A stretch of DNA of 6,212 nucleotides. Source: an uncultured Selenomonadales bacterium. Lineage in GTDB: Bacteria > Bacillota_C > Negativicutes > Selenomonadales > Selenomonadaceae. Numbering within the stretch: position 1 is the stretch's first letter; every line of letters begins with the position of its first letter. A program made the translations under genes and the position numbers. Of the stretch, positions 1 to 4,778 are shown in pieces. Below the pieces are notes generated by a model. That model was not told where the DNA came from. It was given only the letters and a program-made list of their open reading frames with translations, and did not search any database. Where the stretch lies: NCBI GenBank assembly GCA_946407175.1, contig CAMJNB010000085.1, forward strand, positions 1 to 6,212, given 5' to 3'.

Positions 1-698
1 ATAAAAGTTTTGGAAATTGGTCCATACGACAATCCCACTTGTATCGGCGAAAACGTAAAATATTTTGACGTACATGACGCGGAAACTTTAGAGAAATTGG
101 CGCGTGAGGAAGATCGACCTTTCAAAAATACGCCGAAAAAAATTCATTACGTCGAACCGACGGGCAATTTGGAAATTGTTGACGAAAATTTTGACATGGT
201 TTTCAGCTCGCATTGCATTGAACATCAGCCGGATTTAGTAAATCACCTGCAAAATGTTGAGGACATTCTAAATGACGGCGGCTTTTACGTGTTGGTCGTT
301 CCCGACAAAAGATATTGTTTCGACCATTTCCGCAATGAAACGACATTGTTTGAAGTTGTTGACGCTCATGTAAATTTCCGTTCGTTGCATACATTTAAAA
401 GCATTGCAGAGGCTCAATGCATGAAGACGCACAATAATGCTATGGCGCATTGGTTTGGCGTGCACGGCTCCGACAAGATAAATACCAAAAATTTTCCCGC
501 TGCGCTTAATGATTACACGCAAAGCGTAAACGGGGGGGGAGGTACGTCGACGTTCATGCTTGGTGCTTTACGCCAAAAGTTTTCGGCGGCATAATCGAAA
601 ATTTAAACCGACTCGGACTGATAAATTTGAAACTTCACCGGTTGTGTCACACTATTTGGGGAAGGTTTGAATTTACCGCCGTATTGAAGAAAGATTGA
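1..698 (+). pseudogene. SAM-dependent methyltransferase, 5'-truncated by the window and frameshifted at a poly-G tract (possibly phase-variable)
   Basis: The frame is open from base 1, so the true start lies upstream. The visible part begins with a class I methyltransferase motif I (VLEIGPYDNP), the SAM-binding loop. It continues with a post-I/II region typical of Methyltransf_11 proteins (FDMVFSSHCIEH, then LNDGGFYVLVVPDKRYCFDHFR). The first frame runs into G8 at 532-539, then reads a non-homologous tail (GGGGTSTFMLGALRQKFSAA) to TAA at 592-594. In the frame starting at 543 the expected family C-terminus resumes: YVDVHAWCFTPKVF, then GRFEFTAVLKKD, ending at TGA 696-698 (51 residues). A tract of nine or six G would join the two halves. 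Proteins of this type often sit in surface-glycan or polysaccharide loci, but the target here cannot be read. The family call is firm. Whether the gene is dead, switched off by slippage, rescued by frameshifting, or a sequencing error is open. Confidence 0.85.
532..539 (+). repeat. G8 mononucleotide tract inside the methyltransferase gene
   Basis: Eight consecutive G are followed by AGG and preceded by GTAAAC. The reading frame of the conserved methyltransferase changes exactly across this run. One added G or two removed G would restore a continuous protein. In frame 0 the 3' end of the tract reads GGG GGG GGA, which also fits an X XXY YYZ heptamer (G GGG GGA) for -1 ribosomal slippage. Confidence 0.9.
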
Positions 699-716
699 CC
701 TTTCAGCGTTGACTTT

Positions 717-748
717 CAAAAAATTTTTTGTTACCACATTTTTATGTG
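717..748. promoter_or_regulatory. A/T palindrome plus small inverted repeat upstream of the P-loop gene
   Basis: The 85-bp gap between the methyltransferase stop and the next gene holds a perfect 14-bp palindrome (CAAAAAATTTTTTG, 717-730). It also holds CACAT-TTTT-ATGTG (arms 735-739 and 744-748). A TTGACT hexamer at 709-714 resembles a -35 box, but no good -10 follows at normal spacing. These could be an operator or a leader structure, or simply AT-rich sequence. The palindromes are seen directly; any function is a guess. Confidence 0.3.
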
Positions 749-768
749 AGTGTTTAAGTCTTAGCAGT

Positions 769-776
769 GGAGGAGG
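769..776 (+). promoter_or_regulatory. Strong Shine-Dalgarno of the P-loop gene
   Basis: GGAGGAGG ends 7 nt before the ATG at 784. It fixes that start against a longer reading in another frame beginning at 767. Confidence 0.8.
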
Positions 777-783
777 TTTTTGA

Positions 784-1371
784 ATGGCGCAAAATAAAGT
801 TTACGCTTTTCTCGGTCCGAATTGCGCGGGAAAATCTACAATGGTGGCACAGCTTATGTCAATGGGCATTCACTATGTACCGGCGCTTACCACGAAAGTT
901 TTTGAAGAACGTTACGCCTACAAGCGCAAACTGTTTCGCACTGTCAGCAAGGACGATTATGCCGCAGAAAAACTTATAATAAACAACACCTATCAAGGCA
1001 GTAATTTTGGTTTTCGCAAAGATGACATTTTGGATTCGTACAAGCAACATAGAGTTACCATAATGATTATGATGGACGTTGACGGCATTAGAAATGTCGC
1101 GAAGTTTATCAATCAAGATTTGGTGACAATATTTTTGATGATTAATGACGAAGCTTTTGTCGAACGGCTTTTAAGGCTCGGTTGCTCCAATGAAGAAATA
1201 AATTACTACATGGAGTACGCAGAGAATAATAAAGAGTTTGAAAAGTGGAAGTCCGCCGATTACGTAGTAAAAAATACCGCGTCACCACGAACCGCGCTTG
1301 AACAAATTTTGGCAATAATGGGGCTTATGACGTTGGTGCCGCAGAACGATTTCACAAAACTGACGAAGTAA
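784..1371 (+). CDS. Guanylate-kinase-fold P-loop NTPase, diverged (195 aa)
   Basis: A strong SD (GGAGGAGG, 769-776) lies 7 nt before the ATG, so the start is secure. The protein has a Walker A/P-loop GPNCAGKST at residues 11-19. It then follows the guanylate kinase plan in order: TTK (36-38), GSNFG (72-76), a hydrophobic strand ending MMDVDG (95-101), IFLMIN...ERLLRLG (117-133) like the lid segment, and ADYVVKN (158-164) like the terminal DYVVVN of Gmk. The length matches Gmk (about 190-210 aa). However, the GMP-binding signature TTRxxRxxExxG reads TTKVFEERY here, so both arginines and the glutamate are lost. A housekeeping GMP kinase is therefore unlikely; another phosphoacceptor or a regulatory role is possible. 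The gene appears monocistronic or lies downstream of the methyltransferase, and a terminator follows 12 bp after the stop. Confidence 0.8.
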   Translation: MAQNKVYAFLGPNCAGKSTMVAQLMSMGIHYVPALTTKVFEERYAYKRKLFRTVSKDDYAAEKLIINNTYQGSNFGFRKDDILDSYKQHRVTIMIMMDVDGIRNVAKFINQDLVTIFLMINDEAFVERLLRLGCSNEEINYYMEYAENNKEFEKWKSADYVVKNTASPRTALEQILAIMGLMTLVPQNDFTKLTK

Positions 1372-1383
1372 AAAAAATTTCGG

Positions 1384-1411
1384 CTGTCGCGTAAGGCGGC
1401 AGTTTTTTTTT
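1384..1411 (+). terminator. Rho-independent terminator after the P-loop gene
   Basis: The stem CTGTCGC (1384-1390) pairs with GCGGCAG (1396-1402): seven pairs including one T-G wobble, around a GTAAG loop. A run of nine T (1403-1411) follows directly. An A-run at 1370-1377 precedes the hairpin, so some activity in the other direction is possible. It separates the P-loop gene from the operon that starts near 1520. Confidence 0.85.
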
Positions 1412-1420
1412 GAATTAGTT

Positions 1421-1505
1421 GTTAGATCGTTAGATCGCTAGATCGCTAGTTGATAGATCGCTAGTAACTATCAACTATTCCCTCTTCCCTAATCCCTAAT
1501 CCATA
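1421..1505. repeat. Degenerate tandem repeat tract: octamers, inverted repeat, then heptamers
   Basis: It opens with octamers GTTAGATC (1421-1428), GTTAGATC (1429-1436) and GCTAGATC (1437-1444), then GCTAG elements at 1445 and 1460. Inside lies a perfect inverted repeat: TAGTTGATAG (1447-1456) against CTATCAACTA (1468-1477), with an 11-nt spacer. The tract ends in heptamers TTCCCTC, TTCCCTA, ATCCCTA and ATCCATA (1478-1505). No ORF is supported. The tract fills the gap between the terminator and the operon promoter, and its last unit overlaps the spacer just before the -10 element. It belongs with the GTAG-type heptamer tracts at 3216-3251 and 5455-5496. Confidence 0.8.
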
Positions 1506-1514
1506 TGATATAAT
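1506..1514 (+). promoter_or_regulatory. Extended -10 promoter (TGATATAAT)
   Basis: A perfect TATAAT (1509-1514) is preceded by TG at 1506-1507, the extended -10 motif. The expected -35 position (about 1485-1491) lies in the heptamer tract and reads TTCCCT, a poor match, which an extended -10 can compensate for. Predicted transcription start is near 1520, giving a very short leader before the thioesterase. It comes just after a terminator and before a run of four same-strand genes, so it is the best candidate operon promoter. Confidence 0.65.
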
Positions 1515-1530
1515 TTCGCGGAAAAATTTT

Positions 1531-1536
1531 GAGAGG
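1531..1536 (+). promoter_or_regulatory. SD of the thioesterase gene; favours a TTG start
   Basis: GAGAGG directly abuts ATG 1537, which is unusable spacing. It lies 9 nt from TTG 1546, which is workable. If transcription starts near 1520, the untranslated leader is only about 17-26 nt. Confidence 0.5.
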
Positions 1537-1965
1537 ATGGTTTATTTGTCTGTAAAGACTGCGTTGCGTGTACATTTTTACGACACCGATACAATGGGCG
1601 TAGTGCATCACGCAAATTATATTCGTTGGTTTGAAACGGGGCGCGTGGAATTTTTGCGCTCGGTAGGCATAACCTTAACCGACATGATGAACGACGGGAT
1701 TTTGTTTCCGCTTACCGAAATTAAGGCGAAATTTCTTCATTCCGGCAAATTTGATGACGAGTTGGAGTTGGAGACGATACCGGTTGAACTGACGAAAGTT
1801 AAAATGGAGTTTAAGTACAAGATTCGCCGAAAAAGCGACGGTGAACTTTTGGTCAAAGGTTACAGCCAAAATGTTTTCACAAGCGCAGAGACGGGGAAAA
1901 TTTCACGTCTGCCGGAAAAATATTTTTCAAAGTTGGAGCAGGCGACGGTTGAGGAGTTGGATTAA
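1537..1965 (+). CDS. Acyl-CoA thioesterase, YbgC/4HBT hotdog family
   Basis: This is a single-domain hotdog-fold thioesterase of 142 aa, the usual family length, predicted cytoplasmic and hydrolysing acyl-CoA (or similar) thioesters. The family signature lies near the N-terminus: YDTDTMGVVHHANYIRWFE (residues 15-33). Asp18 and His25 align with the catalytic Asp18 and conserved His25 of E. coli YbgC. The central helix and later strands fit (FLRSVGI; then KVKMEFKYKIRRKSDGELLVKG). The start is ambiguous: the SD-like GAGAGG (1531-1536) touches the ATG at 1537 with no spacer, but sits 9 nt before an in-frame TTG at 1546. TTG may therefore be the real start (MSVKTALRV, 139 aa). It is the first gene of the likely operon, 5 nt ahead of the next. 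The exact substrate cannot be told; the Tol-Pal association known for YbgC in proteobacteria is not supported by context here. Confidence 0.9.
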   Translation: MVYLSVKTALRVHFYDTDTMGVVHHANYIRWFETGRVEFLRSVGITLTDMMNDGILFPLTEIKAKFLHSGKFDDELELETIPVELTKVKMEFKYKIRRKSDGELLVKGYSQNVFTSAETGKISRLPEKYFSKLEQATVEELD

Positions 1966-1970
1966 AAGAC

Positions 1971-2510
1971 ATGGTGATAATTGAAGGATTATTAATCGCG
2001 GCAGTAGTCGGAGTAGTCGGCGTGGCAATATTTTTAAAAATGCGTGGACAGGAAAAAGTTGTACCGCGTCTTGACAAGCGCACGCCGTTTAAAATTGAAC
2101 ACCGCGATGAAAAATCCGTGACGCTTTCCACTACGATAGAATTTTTTAACGAAGGCACGCAAAGCGCCATGATTGTCGACGCATACGTAAAGCCGCAACT
2201 GCCTTTTGAACAGTACGACGGCATGAACGTACGCGGCAAGGCGGAAGTTGAAGGCAAGCCGCGCGAAGATGATTATTTTGAGGCGCTGGTCATGGAACAT
2301 CAGCAAGGCTTTAACTTCGTGGCGAAAGTTACCTTGACTGCGCGTAAGGGCATGACGCTTGAAGAGGCGGTAGCGCACATGGTAGATTTCCCGATTGAGA
2401 TTATTTACCGTGAAGTCGGACGCACGCCAATGCATTTTTCAATAGCGCGAATTTTTTTGCCTGCAGAAGAACTTGCAAAGCTGGTCGGCGTGAAATTGAT
2501 TAAAGATTAA
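1971..2510 (+). CDS. Membrane-anchored protein of unknown function (179 aa)
   Basis: I do not recognise this family. The N-terminus is one hydrophobic helix (about residues 3-22, IIEGLLIAAVVGVVGVAIFL) followed at once by KMRGQEK. There is no positive charge before the helix and no signal cleavage or lipobox site. By the positive-inside rule, the rest of the protein should face the cytoplasm. The soluble part alternates polar and hydrophobic residues (VTLSTTIEFFNEGTQSAMIVDAYVKP), suggesting a beta-sandwich, and ends in a more helical tail (LPAEELAKLVGVKLIKD). The ATG lies 5 nt after the thioesterase stop. The only SD-like bases (GAGGAG, 1951-1956) lie inside the upstream gene, 14 nt away, so translational coupling is likely. 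Coding quality and operon position make it a real gene; a role linked to lipid or envelope metabolism is only a guess from its neighbours. Confidence 0.75.
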   Translation: MVIIEGLLIAAVVGVVGVAIFLKMRGQEKVVPRLDKRTPFKIEHRDEKSVTLSTTIEFFNEGTQSAMIVDAYVKPQLPFEQYDGMNVRGKAEVEGKPREDDYFEALVMEHQQGFNFVAKVTLTARKGMTLEEAVAHMVDFPIEIIYREVGRTPMHFSIARIFLPAEELAKLVGVKLIKD

Positions 2511-2524
2511 AACTGTACAGCTGA

Positions 2525-2554
2525 ATTAAAATTAAAATTGCGATTAGAATTGAG
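2525..2554 (+). repeat. Hexamer repeat (ATTNNN x5) in the leader of the CofE-like gene
   Basis: The units are ATTAAA, ATTAAA, ATTGCG, ATTAGA and ATTGAG, in perfect 6-nt register. The last unit merges into GAGGG (2552-2556), the only SD-like sequence for the ATG at 2568 (11-nt spacing). The tract fills most of the 57-bp gap between genes. Confidence 0.65.
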
Positions 2555-2567
2555 GGAAAAATTTTAA

Positions 2568-3227
2568 ATGGCAGTAGAAATAATTCCGATAAAGACGCGA
2601 ATTTTGACGCCGAAAGATAACATTGTTGACATGATTGCGAAGTATACAAAGGATTTAATCGGTCCCGATGACGTGTTGACGGTGGCAGAAAGTGTCGTGG
2701 CGATAACGCAGGGAAATTTGATTCGTCCCGATGAAATGAGAATCACTTGCCTTGCGCGTCTTTGTTGCAGATTTATACCGGATTACGGCTCTTTGGCGAC
2801 GCCGCACGGTATGCAGGCGCTTATGCTGAAAGAAGGCGAATGGCGCGTTGCATTTGCGTTAATCGGCGGCTTTTTGGGCAAGCTTGTAGGTCAGCGCGGA
2901 CTTTTTTATAAATGGGGCGGGCGTCAAGCGGCGTTGATTGATGACGTCACGGGAGATATGCCGCCTTTCGACAAATGCGTCGTCTACGGTCCGGAAAATC
3001 CCGATCAAGTTGTTGCCGATATCAAGGAGCGGTTAGGCTGTTTCGGCGCCATGATTGCTGACGTAAACGATTTAAAGCGCTCAAGAATTGTCGGTGCCAC
3101 TAAGGGCATGAACGCGCAACTTGCCGCAAATTTGCTGATTGATAATCCCTTCGGCAATGCGTCAGAGAAAACGCCGATTTGTATTTTGAAAGGTTTTAGA
3201 CAGGAGCAGGAACATGTTAGAGGGTAG
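2568..3227 (+). CDS. CofE-like protein (coenzyme F420-0:gamma-glutamyl ligase domain), stand-alone
   Basis: This 219-aa protein resembles the CofE/F420_ligase fold. CofE adds gamma-linked glutamate to F420-0 using GTP and divalent metal. Seen here: an N-terminal [14 protein letters not shown] (5-19); [19 protein letters not shown] (34-52), matching the CofE strand-loop DVLVV(A/T)x[17 protein letters not shown] (74-86); and [19 protein letters not shown] (124-142). The C-terminal part carries [15 protein letters not shown], as in distant CofE homologues. It is somewhat shorter than CofE (about 250 aa), and no other F420 gene is present. Homologues of this stand-alone type occur in anaerobic Firmicutes, so the substrate is probably not F420; gamma-glutamylation of something else is an inference. 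The last three codons (GTT AGA GGG) and the TAG stop lie in the heptamer tract that follows. The SD is GAGGG at 2552-2556. It is probably co-transcribed with its neighbours. Confidence 0.75.
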   Translation: MAVEIIPIKTRILTPKDNIVDMIAKYTKDLIGPDDVLTVAESVVAITQGNLIRPDEMRITCLARLCCRFIPDYGSLATPHGMQALMLKEGEWRVAFALIGGFLGKLVGQRGLFYKWGGRQAALIDDVTGDMPPFDKCVVYGPENPDQVVADIKERLGCFGAMIADVNDLKRSRIVGATKGMNAQLAANLLIDNPFGNASEKTPICILKGFRQEQEHVRG

Positions 3228-3251
3228 AAAGTAGAGGGTAGATAGCAGGTG
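3216..3251. repeat. GTAG-type heptamer repeat spanning the CofE-like stop and the gap to GH84
   Basis: The units are GTTAGAGG (8 nt, 3216-3223), GTAGAAA (3224-3230), GTAGAGG (3231-3237), GTAGATA (3238-3244) and GCAGGTG (3245-3251). The TAG at 3225-3227 is the stop codon of the upstream gene. The last unit supplies AGGTG, the best SD for the downstream ATG at 3261. The style matches the heptamers at 5455-5496 (GTAGCTT) and 1478-1505. Confidence 0.8.
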
Positions 3252-3260
3252 TTAGTTACT

Positions 3261-4679
3261 ATGATGAAATTTTTACGAACGGCATTTTTGGTGATGATGA
3301 TGACGCTGATTTTTAACGTCACGGCAAACGCGGCGCCGGTACCACTGCGCGGAATTGTTGAAGGATTTTACGGCACTCCTTGGACAAATGAAGACCGCAT
3401 AGACATGATGAATTTTTGTCGCGCACACGGCTTGAACGCCTACATTTACGCGCCGAAACACGATCCGTACCACCGCGATAAATGGCGTGAACCTTATCCT
3501 GCAGATAAACTTGCCGAAATTAAAAAACTCGTCGAAACTGCGAAGGCTAACAATATCAGATTTACTTTCGCAATTTCGCCGGGACTTGATTTAAAATACA
3601 CCGGCAGTGACGGCGAAAAAGATTTTAAAACTCTCGTCAATAAAATGAATACCATGTACTCTCTCGGCGTTCGCAGTTTTGCAATTTTCTTCGACGACTT
3701 GAAAGACAGCAAGGGCAGACATCACGAAGACGGTAAAAAGCAGGCGGAACTTTTGAATAAGTTGCAGGATACTTTTCACCGCATGCACAAAGACATTGTA
3801 CCTTTCATAACCGTGCCGACGGAATATTTTTATGACGATATGATTGACGGCAGAAAGATTAAAGACTACACGAAAGATTTTGCCGAGACGATTGATGAAA
3901 AAATTGTAGTGCTGTACACGGGCAACGGCGTAGTTTGCGAAGGCATCAGCGATAACGATTTACGCAAGGTGAATGACATTTACCAAAACGATCGCGGCAT
4001 CGGTATTTGGTGGAATTATCCGGTAAACGATTACACCTTACGTCCCGACGGCAAGGGAAATTCAAAGTTGGCGCTGGGACCGATTCAAAATTTGCCTACA
4101 AAAAATATGCATGCGATTTTCTTTAATCCTATGGGTCAAGAAAATATGTCGAAGATAGCGTTGGCAACGGCGGGAGAATATACCAACGCGCCGGAAATTT
4201 ATAAACCTCATTCAGCGTGGGAAAGGGCTATTGATGAGCAATTCGGCGAACTTGCCTACGCCATGAAAGTTTTTGCGTCGCATTCACAGCATATGGAAAA
4301 TTCATGGGCTAAGTGCGGACCTGCCGACGCGCCGAATTTCACTACCGCCGCTAACGTCGTATTAATGGCGGCACGCAAAGGACGTACGGCAGATTTAACG
4401 TCGCTTGAGGCACAAATTTCTGAAATGGAACTTGCCGCAGATACATTGTTGACGCGCTTGCCGCAAAAATATTTGGCAGAGTGCAAGCCGCAACTTGAAC
4501 AGTTTAAACGTATCGCGCAAGCTGACAGACTTGCCGTAGCCTGTCTTAAAGCCGGTAAACTCAATCCCGCGTTAAAGACACTTCGCGCAGATATCGACCG
4601 TCACGCAAAAACCGCGATTCTTTCAGAACTTGCCGCGCTGAAATTTGTAGACGACGTTTTGGCGCTTATGAGCAAGTAA
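3261..4679 (+). CDS. Exported beta-N-acetylglucosaminidase, GH84 (NAGidase/O-GlcNAcase-like)
   Basis: This is a family GH84 retaining enzyme that removes terminal beta-GlcNAc by substrate-assisted catalysis. The start is ATG 3261 (or 3264): AGGTG lies 9 nt upstream, and only from here is there a compact signal peptide (MMKFLRTAFLVMMMTLIF, then NVTANA|APVP). It has no lipobox Cys. The catalytic barrel carries RGIVEGFYGTPW (30-41), YIYAPKHDPYHRDKW (61-75), the catalytic pair Asp145-Asp146 in SFAIFFDDLKD, and WWNYPVNDY (250-258), whose Asn is the substrate-binding Asn of GH84. After about residue 310 an all-helical tail follows, like the bundle behind the barrel in other bacterial members. At 472 aa it is smaller than multidomain Clostridium or Bacteroides enzymes: no N-terminal domain, carbohydrate-binding module or anchor is visible. 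Likely periplasmic or secreted, acting on host mucin/glycoprotein or peptidoglycan-derived GlcNAc. It is the last gene of the operon, 33 bp after the CofE-like gene. Confidence 0.93.
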   Translation: MMKFLRTAFLVMMMTLIFNVTANAAPVPLRGIVEGFYGTPWTNEDRIDMMNFCRAHGLNAYIYAPKHDPYHRDKWREPYPADKLAEIKKLVETAKANNIRFTFAISPGLDLKYTGSDGEKDFKTLVNKMNTMYSLGVRSFAIFFDDLKDSKGRHHEDGKKQAELLNKLQDTFHRMHKDIVPFITVPTEYFYDDMIDGRKIKDYTKDFAETIDEKIVVLYTGNGVVCEGISDNDLRKVNDIYQNDRGIGIWWNYPVNDYTLRPDGKGNSKLALGPIQNLPTKNMHAIFFNPMGQENMSKIALATAGEYTNAPEIYKPHSAWERAIDEQFGELAYAMKVFASHSQHMENSWAKCGPADAPNFTTAANVVLMAARKGRTADLTSLEAQISEMELAADTLLTRLPQKYLAECKPQLEQFKRIAQADRLAVACLKAGKLNPALKTLRADIDRHAKTAILSELAALKFVDDVLALMSK

Positions 4680-4708
4680 TTTTTAACGTAAGAGAAACAA
4701 AAAAATAA

Positions 4709-4741
4709 ATCCCTACGCAAAAACGCAGGGATATTTTTTTT
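4709..4741. terminator. Bidirectional terminator between converging genes
   Basis: ATCCCT (4709-4714) pairs with AGGGAT (4727-4732). Two more G-C pairs can form inside after a small bulge. Eight T (4734-4741) follow on the plus strand, and an A-run (4699-4705) precedes it, giving a T-run on the minus strand. It sits between the GH84 stop (4679) and the stop of the minus-strand gene (4779-4781), so it can end both transcripts. Confidence 0.8.
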
Positions 4742-4778
4742 CTTAGAGATATTTTTTACAATCTGCGCGGCGCCGGTT

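Noticed and set aside
709..748. Possible promoter (TTGACT at 709-714) for the P-loop gene
   Set aside because: No acceptable -10 hexamer lies 16-18 bp downstream (TACCAC only), so I do not call a promoter.
735..748. CACAT-TTTT-ATGTG as a terminator for the methyltransferase
   Set aside because: The stem is only five pairs and AT-rich, with no T-run after it.
767..979. 70-aa ORF overlapping the start of the P-loop gene
   Set aside because: It begins inside the SD of the real gene and is out of frame with the clear Walker A protein.
1421..1505. Possible CRISPR array or attachment site
   Set aside because: The units are 7-8 nt and contiguous, with no spacers; nothing resembles a CRISPR repeat, integrase gene or tRNA end.
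2513..2520. CTGTACAG palindrome after the membrane-protein gene
   Set aside because: At only 8 bp and lying between genes of one operon, it is not long enough to support an operator or terminator.
4768..4775. CGGCGCCG palindrome after the radical SAM stop
   Set aside because: It is a short GC palindrome with no T-run; the better bidirectional hairpin at 4709-4741 explains termination.
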